Source of the DNA: Rikenellaceae bacterium
GTDB taxonomy: Bacteria > Bacteroidota > Bacteroidia > Bacteroidales > Rikenellaceae
Assembly: GCA_015060105.1 (NCBI GenBank)
Contig: SUZD01000014.1
Span: forward strand, 1 to 45,217
Direction: 5' to 3'
Length of the DNA: 45,217 nt
Part shown: piece after piece, positions 8,420 through 16,190 of the stretch
Numbering within the stretch: the first letter of the stretch is position 1
Layout: the number at the start of each line of letters is the position of its first letter
Made by a program: the position numbers and the translations under genes
The notes under the pieces: generated by a model
The model's database searches: none
Told to the model about the DNA's origin: nothing
What the model saw: only the letters and a program-made list of their open reading frames with translations

Positions 8420-10828
8420 ATGAGAAAACTGTGGTTACTTTTGGCGTTTGTGCCATTCTTGTTTACGTCGTGTGATGTTCTTGGCGATTTGTTAGGCGAT
8501 ATTAAGGACGAAATGGAACAAGAGGACGGCAAATATGATGATGACGACGATTACAATGATGGAGAGCTGGATGATAATGTCGGCGAAGACCCGAGTATTT
8601 CACATAGAGCGAATGTCATAGTCGTTGAGGGTGTCGATGGCCCGCTTTCGCCCATGGTAACCGACTTTACCATTGTTGTAGCAAGTGACAAACCGCTTGA
8701 TACCGAATTTTTTATTAACCAACCGAATGTGGTTAATGCAGAACTGACGGAGATGCCCGATATGGCAAGCGATGAGTGGCAGTTTGCTTACTCCGTGAAG
8801 ATTACATTCGAGAGAAGCGAATACGATAATTATATCGAGTTGCGTTTGGGACAAGACGCGTATGTTGTCGAACTACTCCCAATGCCTAATATCTCGTCGT
8901 TGCCGTATCACTCGGTAGGTGTTGGCGGTGGTGTTATTTCCGAATACCATGTATTCAATCTTCAAGAACAATACGACAATGGCTACTATGGATATACCGA
9001 AGTGTATTGGAGCGAGACCGAGGGTGTAACCTGTCCCGTCAGAGATGAAGAGTATGGTTTTTACTCTCCGCTTATTATCGGATTTAACCCGACAACTGCG
9101 GAGCGCGAAATTGTCATCTGCGCAGGCCTTCGTGACCCGGAGGGCAATATTATCAAAGTTGCAGAATATACCGTGTATCAGGAGGGTGGTGTGATGATGG
9201 AGTTGCCTCGTACAACCTATGTTGCTCCCAATACCACAACCCAAATCGAAATTCCGATTAGCTCCAATGTCGATTTCGAGGTGTCGGTTGCAAACTGGTG
9301 GGTGACTGTTCTCGAACAAACAACCTCGTGCCTGAAAATCAATATTGAGGGCTATCACGGCGAGGCGAGCCGCAAAACTACCATTACACTGACTAATGCT
9401 GCCAATAACTTTGTCCAAGAGATTAAGGTTATTCAATTCCCGCACGCGATTACAACAGTGCATTTGGACGAAGAGGGTACCCTTGCCGAGAAGTTTACAT
9501 TGGACCAAATGCTTAATATCGAGCACTTGCAGATTACGGGTAAGATGGATGATAGGGATTTCGAAACATTGGAGAAGTTTACCACTCTTGTAACTATCGA
9601 CATCTCGGGCGTACAACTCCCCGAAAATATGCTGCCCGAATTGGCGTTTGATGATATGTTGGTTGAGAATATTATTCTGCCTTCGACATTGACAAAGATT
9701 GGCCGTAGAGCATTTGCTGATAACCCCGTATTGGAGGGTGTAGATATTCCGAGTTCCGTAACCGAGATAGATGCTGGTGCATTTGATAATTGCCCTTCGC
9801 TTAAAACGATTAAATTGCCATCGGGTCTTAAACTTCTCGAAAATGGAATGTTTGAGGGTTGTTCGTCGCTGATCGAGATTGATATTCCCGAAGGTGTCGA
9901 AGAGATTGGCTCGGGTGCGTTCTGTGACTGTATCTCGTTGCGAAGAGTAAGTATTCCGTCGTCATTGCAGCGTTTTGAGTTCGGTACGGGTACCTCTTAC
10001 ACCTACGATCATGGCTATCAATTCTATGGCTGTAAATCGCTCAAAGAGGTGTCGTTCCCTTCGGCAGTGAACTATATTCCCACCTACTGCTTTGCCGAGT
10101 GTGACTCGCTTGAAAGTGTGACCCTCAATAATGTCGAAACCATCAGAACAGCGGCTTTCGAGAATTGTAAATCGCTCAAAGAGGTGACGATGTCACGCGT
10201 TACTTCAATTTATAATAATGCGTTCAGAGGATGTACCGCTCTCGAAACAGTGACTTGTCCAATTATCAATAATATCGGATATAGCGCATTTGCCAATTGT
10301 AGCGCATTGAAGGAGTTTACTTTCCCCAAGACTTTGAAGAGCATAGGCAGCTATGTATTTAGCTCTTGTGAGAGTTTGTCTAGGATAGAGATTCCCAAGA
10401 GTGTAACCGAGATTGGAGATGGCGCATTCCAAAACTGCCACGGCCTTATCTCTGCTTATGTCTATGCAACTATCTTGTCTCTCCCGGAGTCAATGTTCTA
10501 TGGTTGCGATAAACTTCGCTACCTCGAACTTCCCGAGAAGTTGCAAACCGTTGAGGATAACGCTTTTGATTATGTTCATGCTCTGTTGGTATTGAAGTTG
10601 AATTCGACCTCGACCACTCCGCTGACCGGCGAAGGCTTGGACGGCTTGCAACGATTCAGAATCGACCTGCTTGTTGATAGAGAGGTTCAGACAGCTTACC
10701 AAAATGATGAATTCTGGGGCAGCTGCCGCAAGATTAACGATCCGACAACCAAAACACCCGAAGATGCTTCTTGGGACGAATATGTTAAGGACCGCGACTT
10801 CTGGGACGATTTTATCCAAGAAAATTAA
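8420..10828 (+). CDS. Surface lipoprotein with BACON-like domain and BspA-type LRRs
   Basis: 802 residues. The signal ends at a lipobox with Cys18 (FLFTSC), followed by a very acidic linker of mostly Asp/Glu at residues 30-60, as in surface-exported Bacteroidota lipoproteins. Residues about 80-255 are beta-rich and unassigned. About 258-338 looks like a BACON beta-sandwich (TTTQIEIPISSNVDFEVSVA). From about 405 to 735 there are LRR_5 (BspA-like) repeats of about 23 residues, such as AFDNCPSLKTIKLPSGLKLL. BspA proteins of oral anaerobes bind host matrix or other bacteria; the ligand here is unknown. It is paralogous in plan to the gene at 11180 and ends in a strong terminator. Confidence 0.85.
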   Translation: MRKLWLLLAFVPFLFTSCDVLGDLLGDIKDEMEQEDGKYDDDDDYNDGELDDNVGEDPSISHRANVIVVEGVDGPLSPMVTDFTIVVASDKPLDTEFFINQPNVVNAELTEMPDMASDEWQFAYSVKITFERSEYDNYIELRLGQDAYVVELLPMPNISSLPYHSVGVGGGVISEYHVFNLQEQYDNGYYGYTEVYWSETEGVTCPVRDEEYGFYSPLIIGFNPTTAEREIVICAGLRDPEGNIIKVAEYTVYQEGGVMMELPRTTYVAPNTTTQIEIPISSNVDFEVSVANWWVTVLEQTTSCLKINIEGYHGEASRKTTITLTNAANNFVQEIKVIQFPHAITTVHLDEEGTLAEKFTLDQMLNIEHLQITGKMDDRDFETLEKFTTLVTIDISGVQLPENMLPELAFDDMLVENIILPSTLTKIGRRAFADNPVLEGVDIPSSVTEIDAGAFDNCPSLKTIKLPSGLKLLENGMFEGCSSLIEIDIPEGVEEIGSGAFCDCISLRRVSIPSSLQRFEFGTGTSYTYDHGYQFYGCKSLKEVSFPSAVNYIPTYCFAECDSLESVTLNNVETIRTAAFENCKSLKEVTMSRVTSIYNNAFRGCTALETVTCPIINNIGYSAFANCSALKEFTFPKTLKSIGSYVFSSCESLSRIEIPKSVTEIGDGAFQNCHGLISAYVYATILSLPESMFYGCDKLRYLELPEKLQTVEDNAFDYVHALLVLKLNSTSTTPLTGEGLDGLQRFRIDLLVDREVQTAYQNDEFWGSCRKINDPTTKTPEDASWDEYVKDRDFWDDFIQEN

Positions 10829-10840
10829 ATGATAGCAAAA

Positions 10841-10865
10841 AGAGGTTGCCTTCGGGGCAACCTCT
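10841..10865 (+). terminator. Intrinsic terminator of the first LRR gene
   Basis: A 10-bp perfect stem (AGAGGTTGCC / GGCAACCTCT) with a TTCGG loop is followed by TTTT. It starts 12 bp after the stop codon. Confidence 0.9.
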
Positions 10866-10874
10866 TTTTGTTGA

Positions 10875-11064
10875 TTATCTGAATAAATCCTGCTTGCGAG
10901 TTCGGAGTTGAGGAACGATAATCCTCATTGCGCCCGGCAGCCAACTCGGGCTCGCTGTCAACATCCACCTTGCAGATGTCAACCTTACCCTCATACTCCT
11001 CTGCAATATTCTTGATGCAAATAATAATGCACTATTCGATATTTGCTAAATTGATGATTTTCAT
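10875..11064 (-). pseudogene. Fossil: thioredoxin pieces joined to the 3' end of a lipid-kinase gene
   Basis: Read on the minus strand, an ATG at 11064 opens MKIINLANIE then TAG. In the same frame this is followed by a thioredoxin-like stretch (KNIAEEYEGKVDICKVDVD, SEPELAA) ending near 10941. The part that would hold the CGPC active site is missing, as is the C-terminal half. From about 10940 to the TAA at 10875 the sequence switches to a second copy of the last ~66 nt of the DAG-kinase gene at 13663-14580. I count 6 differences in 66 positions, giving LPGAMRIIVPQLRTRKQDLFR-like coding against LSGAM...RKQGLFR. The thioredoxin frame and kinase frame differ, so no intact fusion protein is made. 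The identification rests on reading the translations by eye. Confidence 0.72.
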
Positions 11065-11111
11065 AACGCTATAATTAAGAGTTATAACCATAGAAGAAGC
11101 GTCTGAAACAC

Positions 11112-11142
11112 TTTGTTTTGTGACTATATATATGTATATTTG
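11112..11142 (+). promoter_or_regulatory. Promoter of the second LRR lipoprotein gene
   Basis: TTTG at 11112-11115, 19 bp, TATATTTG at 11135-11142: a near-perfect Bacteroidota promoter, 37 bp before the ATG at 11180. Confidence 0.75.
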
Positions 11143-11179
11143 TAGAGGAACCCTTTTGTAAAACTAATACCCCAACAAT

Positions 11180-13519
11180 ATGAAAAAGTTCTCGCTTATC
11201 GCAATGCTTATGGCTCTTTTCACATTTGCCATAGCCTGCACCCCCGGAGTACCCGAAGGTACCGATGGTCCTACTCCTCCAAATAATCCCGACGAAGGCG
11301 AAGGCACCGAGCCGCCTATCGAAATGACTATTTCGGTAACCCCAGCCCAACTTGTGTTCACAGCCGAAGGTGGCACTCAGAATGTAACCGTTGACGCATC
11401 ACAAACCCCTTGGAGTGCCGAGTGCGATGCCGATTGGTGCGATTTTGTGATACCCGAAACAGTCCAAACACAAGAGACAATAGGGTTTACTATTGCTCCC
11501 AATACAGGCGAGGAGCGCACTACGACCGTAACCTTTACGCTTGGCGACAAGAGCGCAACCCTTTCGATTCTTCAACTCGCAGCAGAAGCTAACCCTTGGG
11601 ACGCCATAGCATCACTCTATGAGGTTCCCGCCGAAGGTGCGGAACTCCGATTCGGAATGAACGACACCGAGGATATCTTCTTCGATTATGACCCCGAACA
11701 CGAGTGGTTTCATATCGATGTTGGCACCACCGAGGATATGTCATTTACGGGCATCAGCATTTGGGTATTTGCCAATGACGAGCCCACTACTCGCGAGTGT
11801 GTTGTCACACTGACACAAGGCAACAATTACAAGGAGGTCACCATTCGCCAAGCAGGAGCCGAGGCCTACCTCGAAGCCACTCCCGATAGCGTGGCCGTTG
11901 ACTTCAAAGCGCAACAAATCACCCTGTCTGCTGGTGGCAATGTCGAGTACGAAATAACTTATAGCGAGGGTTGCGATTGGATTACCTACAACACAAGTAA
12001 CTACTTGGGTACCCACTTCGATGTCGCCGAGAACCCCTCGAGCGAGCCTCGTCAAGCACAGATCATCTTTTCTAACGCCACCGCAGGCGTGAGTGCATCA
12101 GTTACCGTCACCCAAGAGGGCCGTCCCGAGCGCCCCACATCGCCTCCCAACAACCAGATTTGGTACTCGACTTGGGGCTATGGCGAGACACCTTATATTA
12201 AGAGTAACTCCTTTGACCGCGAGATTGTGTCGAATGTCTACTATTGGGACGAGAAATTAGGCATCATCACCTTCGATGGCGATGTGACCGAAGTTATGGC
12301 AGAGGGTTGGGCATATGACGACCGCTGTACTTGGATTATGTTGCCTCCAAGTGTGACCAAGATTGGCGAGATGGGCTTCTATAGATGTTCGCGTCTCGAG
12401 AAGTTCATTGCGCCCGGTCTTACCGAGATGGGAGTACAAGCCTTTGCCGAGACCTCCAAACTTACCGACTTCGACTTCTCGGGTCCTATTCAGGGCATCC
12501 CCGAAAAGTGCTTCTATAAGAGTGGTTTTGTGGACCTCACAATCCCCGGACATATCACAGATATCGCAGGTAGAGAAGCATTCCGCGAGTGCACGAGCCT
12601 TCAAAACTTGGTGTTCGAGGAGGGTTTCGAGCGCATTAGTGGCTTCCGCGCTTTCTACAAATCGTCGACTACAAGCGTCAAGTTCCCCTCGACTATGAAA
12701 AGCACAGGCGAGGAGATATTCTACAATAACTCCAAATTGACCTCTCTCGAATGGGGTGGCCTCGAAGAGGTTGGTCCCAACTGTTTCGTTGCTGGAGCTT
12801 TTACCGAACTTTCGATTCCATCGACAGTGAAAGTTGTTGGAAATTTTGGCTTTGCACAGTGTGGTTTTCAAAAACTCACCATTGCAGCGGATAGTATTGG
12901 CAATTACGCATTCTATCGTTGCACAGAACTTACCGAAATCAACATTGAGCCGACAACCACAAAATATGGAGTTGGCCTATTTATGGATTGCACCGCCCTT
13001 GAGTCGTTCCGTTTCCCTGACCATTGGAAAACCACAAACAAACAATTATTTGAGAATTGTAGCAAGTTGAAATATGTTGATTTCAACAAAGTCGAGATTG
13101 TCGATGAAGAGAGTTTCCAATGGTGCACTGGATTGACTTCGATTCATTTCCCGAGTTCTGTTAGAACGCTTATGCCTATTGCGTTCCAAGGCTGTAACAA
13201 TATCGAAAGTATAACCTTTGATGAGGGTATTGAGACCGTCTATGGCTCATTCTCGGGTTGCATTACACCAACCATTACACTTCCCGCCAGTGTCAAGTGG
13301 ATTGGAGATTCTTGGTATACCAAGCACGACAATATGACCCTCATCTTCAAAGGAGATTGCCCATCGTTGGTATCAACATATGGGTCTGAGTCTCCTATCT
13401 TCTCGGTTAACTACGGAGGAGATTCTGATCCCCTTGTCCGTGTACCTATGGAATACTACGAAAACTACCTTGCCAATCAGAAAACTGTACTTGGATACTG
13501 TAGGTTGAGTACTTATTAG
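11180..13519 (+). CDS. Surface lipoprotein with BACON domains and BspA-type LRRs
   Basis: 779 residues. The signal peptide has a lipobox with Cys20 (FAIAC), then a Pro/Gly/Glu-rich linker. Two clear BACON beta-sandwiches lie at about 48-133 (VTPAQLVFTAEGG...ATLSILQ) and 228-314 (SVAVDFKAQQITLSAGGN...ASVTVTQEG), with a more degenerate one at about 142-225. LRR_5/BspA repeats fill about 340-760 (for example FYRCSRLEKFIAPGLTEMG). BACON modules are thought to bind carbohydrate or mucin, and the LRRs other surfaces, so adhesion to host or polymer is a reasonable inference. It shares its plan with the gene at 8420 but has more BACON domains. A consensus promoter and its own terminator make it a single-gene unit. 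Confidence 0.87.
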   Translation: MKKFSLIAMLMALFTFAIACTPGVPEGTDGPTPPNNPDEGEGTEPPIEMTISVTPAQLVFTAEGGTQNVTVDASQTPWSAECDADWCDFVIPETVQTQETIGFTIAPNTGEERTTTVTFTLGDKSATLSILQLAAEANPWDAIASLYEVPAEGAELRFGMNDTEDIFFDYDPEHEWFHIDVGTTEDMSFTGISIWVFANDEPTTRECVVTLTQGNNYKEVTIRQAGAEAYLEATPDSVAVDFKAQQITLSAGGNVEYEITYSEGCDWITYNTSNYLGTHFDVAENPSSEPRQAQIIFSNATAGVSASVTVTQEGRPERPTSPPNNQIWYSTWGYGETPYIKSNSFDREIVSNVYYWDEKLGIITFDGDVTEVMAEGWAYDDRCTWIMLPPSVTKIGEMGFYRCSRLEKFIAPGLTEMGVQAFAETSKLTDFDFSGPIQGIPEKCFYKSGFVDLTIPGHITDIAGREAFRECTSLQNLVFEEGFERISGFRAFYKSSTTSVKFPSTMKSTGEEIFYNNSKLTSLEWGGLEEVGPNCFVAGAFTELSIPSTVKVVGNFGFAQCGFQKLTIAADSIGNYAFYRCTELTEINIEPTTTKYGVGLFMDCTALESFRFPDHWKTTNKQLFENCSKLKYVDFNKVEIVDEESFQWCTGLTSIHFPSSVRTLMPIAFQGCNNIESITFDEGIETVYGSFSGCITPTITLPASVKWIGDSWYTKHDNMTLIFKGDCPSLVSTYGSESPIFSVNYGGDSDPLVRVPMEYYENYLANQKTVLGYCRLSTY

Positions 13520-13628
13520 CATCAAGTATATTACTCTGAAAGTAGAGCAAGATAAAAGAAATTATTGGTGGCTTTTTGATATTTGAGATAAAAATGTAAA
13601 AAATACGCAATAATAATTAAATAAAAAA

Positions 13629-13656
13629 GGTGTGCCTAAAACTTGTTAGACACACC
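13629..13656. terminator. Bidirectional intrinsic terminator
   Basis: Stem GGTGTGCCTA / TAGACACACC (one mismatch), loop AAACTTGT, flanked by A-run and T-run on both sides. It lies between the convergent LRR gene and lipid-kinase gene and can serve both. In minus-strand sense the loop reads ACAAGTTT. Confidence 0.9.
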
Positions 13657-13662
13657 TTTTTG

Positions 13663-14580
13663 TTATCTGAATAATCCTTGTTTGCGAGTTCGGAGTTGAG
13701 GAACGATAATCCTCATTGCGCCTGACAGACACTCAATATCGACAGGGAATGTAACTCCGGGTTGCCCGTCAAGGTCGGTAGGCGTTTGTTCGTCGCACTC
13801 GATATGTAGCTTGCTGCAACGAATATGCTTGACCTCCGACGGTGGGTTTAGACCACCAATGCCCTCGATGTATTGGATAAAAGCCTCGATGGTGCTGATG
13901 GGGGAGTTGCCACGCAAAATCAACGCATCTAAAACTCCGTCGTCCAACTCCGACATACGCGCCAAAGGGAAACTGCCTGCCGTGCGACCATTGAATACCA
14001 ACATCATCAAAGCCTTGCCCTCGAAGTTCTCGGTATCGGTTTCGACTCTCAAATTAAGGTGATGTATATGGGCAATCTCGCTCATACCCTCAAACAGATA
14101 TGCCGCCTTGCCAATGACGTTTTTCAGTCGCGTCGAGGTGCGTTGCGATACATTGGTAAATAGTCCGAAACTGAAAATATTGACGAAACAACGACCTGCG
14201 GCAACACCGAGGTCAATGCGTTTTTCGACACCTTCGAGAATCTGTTTGCACGCCACGATAGGGTCTTTCGACATACCGAGTGCACAACCGAAATCGTTGG
14301 CAGTACCTGCGGGTAGGATACCGAGTGGCAGGTCAATGCCTGCTCGTCGCAAAATGCCGACAACATAGTTTATCGAGCCGTCTCCGCCCGCAATCAGTAT
14401 GTGATGATACTCGCCACTATCCAGCCCTTCGAGTATGCGTCGAGGACAATCGTCGTTGAAATTGAGCAGTATGGGCACAATCTCGTGTCCGTAAGTAGCA
14501 TACAACTCAATAATACTACCAACAGCACGCGTGATGCCTTGTAAACCTGCTTTGGGGTTGAATATCAGTTTGACTTTCAT
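13663..14580 (-). CDS. Diacylglycerol/lipid kinase family protein (YegS/DgkB-like)
   Basis: 305 residues, normal for the family. The DAGK catalytic domain starts at residue 3 (KLIFNPKAG) and has the nucleotide-binding signature GGDGSINYVVG at about 64-74 and the LPAGTANDFG motif at about 88-97, where lipid kinases and NAD kinases share a fold. It probably phosphorylates diacylglycerol or another lipid at the inner membrane, feeding phospholipid recycling; the substrate is not readable. The final ~66 nt recur as a fossil at 10875. Its own consensus promoter lies just upstream. Confidence 0.92.
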   Translation of the reverse strand: MKVKLIFNPKAGLQGITRAVGSIIELYATYGHEIVPILLNFNDDCPRRILEGLDSGEYHHILIAGGDGSINYVVGILRRAGIDLPLGILPAGTANDFGCALGMSKDPIVACKQILEGVEKRIDLGVAAGRCFVNIFSFGLFTNVSQRTSTRLKNVIGKAAYLFEGMSEIAHIHHLNLRVETDTENFEGKALMMLVFNGRTAGSFPLARMSELDDGVLDALILRGNSPISTIEAFIQYIEGIGGLNPPSEVKHIRCSKLHIECDEQTPTDLDGQPGVTFPVDIECLSGAMRIIVPQLRTRKQGLFR

Positions 14581-14602
14581 CGTAGAGGTATCTTCCTTTA
14601 TG

Positions 14603-14633
14603 CAAAGTTATTACATTTTATTCTTAATGCAAA
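14603..14633 (-). promoter_or_regulatory. Promoter of the lipid kinase gene
   Basis: On the minus strand TTTG (14633-14630), 19 bp, TAACTTTG (14610-14603): a full Bacteroidota consensus, 22 bp from the ATG. Confidence 0.7.
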
Positions 14634-14679
14634 TCGGCACTGTGCTTTTCGGGTGTGAGAAATAAAAAACAGCATAAAA

Positions 14680-14711
14680 TTTGTATTGTTATTTTAAAAA
14701 CAGTATTTTTG
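14680..14711 (+). promoter_or_regulatory. Promoter of the exported-protein gene at 14745
   Basis: TTTG at 14680-14683, 20 bp, TATTTTTG at 14704-14711. It implies a transcript start near 14718 and supports the ATG at 14745 over earlier in-frame starts. Confidence 0.65.
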
Positions 14712-14744
14712 TGTCTTGATTTTCATTGTAAAATGTGTGGAATT

Positions 14745-15383
14745 ATGATTAAACGATTGTTAGCCGTTGCCGCTGTTGTGTTGAGTGCAACACTCTGCTT
14801 TGCAGAGGGGAGCGAGGATAATACCCCCAAGCGTAAGGCTATAACAGGCTATTCGGGCGGAATGATGATACATTCGGGTTGGATTTCGGGCTCGCAAAAG
14901 GTGGGTACGGGAACCTATAAAGCCGACGGAATGGTCTATGGTATCGGTGGTGCAATTCGTTTCCATGTTGGTAACCACTTCCGCTTTGGTACCGAGGGAT
15001 ATACCTCTAATCTTCCGCAAAAAAATCGCCCTATGGCCTCTCCGGGTAGTTATCTGAAAGCGAGTTGGGGCGGTCTGTTGGTCGATGGCTGCTATCCTAT
15101 CGGTCGCTTTTACCCCTATGCCGGTGTTACCGTTTTGGCAGGAGGCCACCGTACTCTGCTCTACGAGGGCGAGGATAAGGGACTCTATCAAGGTACAGCC
15201 TATCTCAATAAAGGTGTATTTGTGGGCTTTGACCCATTCATCGGTTGTGACTTTGCCGTTACCAAAGCACTGCGCTTGACTTTGAAGGTCGATTGCCTGC
15301 AAGGTTGGGGCGTAGGCAAAACTGCGGGTACACGCTTGCCAATAGGTCCCCGTGTCTTCTTCGGCTTTATGTTCTGCCACTAA
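14745..15383 (+). CDS. Exported protein of unknown function, outer-membrane barrel-like
   Basis: 212 residues from the ATG at 14745, chosen because it gives a clean signal peptide (MIKRLLAVAAVVLSATLCFA) just after the promoter. I do not recognise the family. The mature protein is rich in Gly and aromatic residues with alternating hydrophobic strands (GGAIRFHVGNHFRFGTEGY, YPYAGVTVLAGGHRTLLY) and ends in an aromatic-containing strand (VFFGFMFCH), which suggests a small beta-barrel in the outer membrane. Two Cys near the middle and one near the end are unremarkable. It is followed 12 bp later by the YbaN-like gene, probably the same transcript. Confidence 0.72.
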   Translation: MIKRLLAVAAVVLSATLCFAEGSEDNTPKRKAITGYSGGMMIHSGWISGSQKVGTGTYKADGMVYGIGGAIRFHVGNHFRFGTEGYTSNLPQKNRPMASPGSYLKASWGGLLVDGCYPIGRFYPYAGVTVLAGGHRTLLYEGEDKGLYQGTAYLNKGVFVGFDPFIGCDFAVTKALRLTLKVDCLQGWGVGKTAGTRLPIGPRVFFGFMFCH

Positions 15384-15395
15384 TCGTTCTGCTGA

Positions 15396-15827
15396 ATGAC
15401 CAACACCACCCAAACTTCAAAACCCATTTCCGAAACCTCGACGCCTAAAACCCGAAAAGGAGTTACGCGTTGGATTTTCATATTGTTTGGTTGCCTATGT
15501 GTCGTTCTTGCCACCATTGGAATATTTATGCCCGGATTGCCGACCACACCGTTGCTGTTGTTGGCGTCGTGGCTCTTTTATAAGTCGTCTCCCCGTCTGC
15601 GCGAACGACTGCTTGCATCTCGTCTTGGCGAGCATATTCGTACCTATGAGCGTCGTCAGGGAATGACCCTCCGCCAACGACTTTGGGCTTTGGCACTGAT
15701 GACAACGATGGTTACCCTTTCGTGTACGGTATTTATATCCAATACGATTGTCCGTATTATTGTTGCTGTTGCGGGTTTGATAGGTTGTATTGTTGTTGGA
15801 TTTGTTGTTCCGTCTGCCAGAAAATAA
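15396..15827 (+). CDS. DUF454/YbaN-family inner-membrane protein
   Basis: 143 residues. After a polar N-terminus of about 25 residues comes a TM helix with the family hallmark IGIFMPGLPTTPLLLLASWLF (about 48-68), followed by the SSPRLRERLLASRLGEHI segment and two closely spaced TM helices. That is the standard YbaN layout. The function is unknown across bacteria; in some genomes it neighbours heme or purine genes. Here it follows an exported barrel-like protein. Confidence 0.9.
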   Translation: MTNTTQTSKPISETSTPKTRKGVTRWIFILFGCLCVVLATIGIFMPGLPTTPLLLLASWLFYKSSPRLRERLLASRLGEHIRTYERRQGMTLRQRLWALALMTTMVTLSCTVFISNTIVRIIVAVAGLIGCIVVGFVVPSARK

Positions 15828-15840
15828 AAAGTCGTCTAAC

Positions 15841-16139
15841 AAGGTGATTTCTGCGTTACGCTTGTCCTCAAAATCCTCATTTACGCCGAGTAAACTGCGG
15901 TTTTTCGGACTGCGCAAGCCTTGAAATCCCTCTTGTTATACAACTTTTTTTTGTGTGTGGTAAGGTGATTTCTGCGTTGCTCTTCGACTCGCAATCCTCA
16001 CATACGCCAAGTATGCTGCGCTTCTTCGTTCTGCGCAAGCCTTGAAATCCCTCTTGTTATACAACTTTTTGTGTGTGGTAAGGTGATTTCTGCGTTGTCC
16101 TCCACTCGCAATCCTAATACATACCGATAGATTATAACA
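15841..16139. repeat. ~120-bp tandem repeat, about 2.5 copies, with hairpins
   Basis: Units begin at 15841, 15962 and 16080, each with AAGGTGATTTCTGCGTT. The first two end in GCGCAAGCCTTGAAATCCC, TCTTGTTATACAAC and a T-run with GTGTGTGGT (121 and 118 bp); the third breaks off after ~60 bp. Inside each full unit is a hairpin whose arms differ but still pair: TTTAC-GCCGA-GTAAA in unit 1, CATAC-GCCAA-GTATG in unit 2. No credible gene covers this 363-bp gap. It is not a CRISPR: the units are too long and there are no spacers. Confidence 0.85.
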
Positions 16140-16143
16140 AAAA

Positions 16144-16170
16144 GAGGCGTGTCCCATTCGGACACGCCTC
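16144..16170 (-). terminator. Intrinsic terminator of the BACON/LRR gene at 16191
   Basis: A perfect 11-bp stem GAGGCGTGTCC / GGACACGCCTC with a CATTC loop. On the minus strand it is followed by TTTTTGTT, about 20 bp after the stop codon. Confidence 0.92.
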
Positions 16171-16190
16171 CTTATTTGAAGTATAGCGTA

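Noticed and set aside
10875-11064. Intact thioredoxin or fusion gene
   Set aside because: An in-frame TAG, absence of the CGPC region and the frame change into the kinase tail exclude a functional product.
15841-16139. CRISPR array
   Set aside because: Units are ~120 bp with no short repeats or unique spacers, and there are no cas genes.
15936-16157. 73-codon open frame in the tandem repeat
   Set aside because: Its translation is just the repeat unit read through; conservation is better explained by the repeat.
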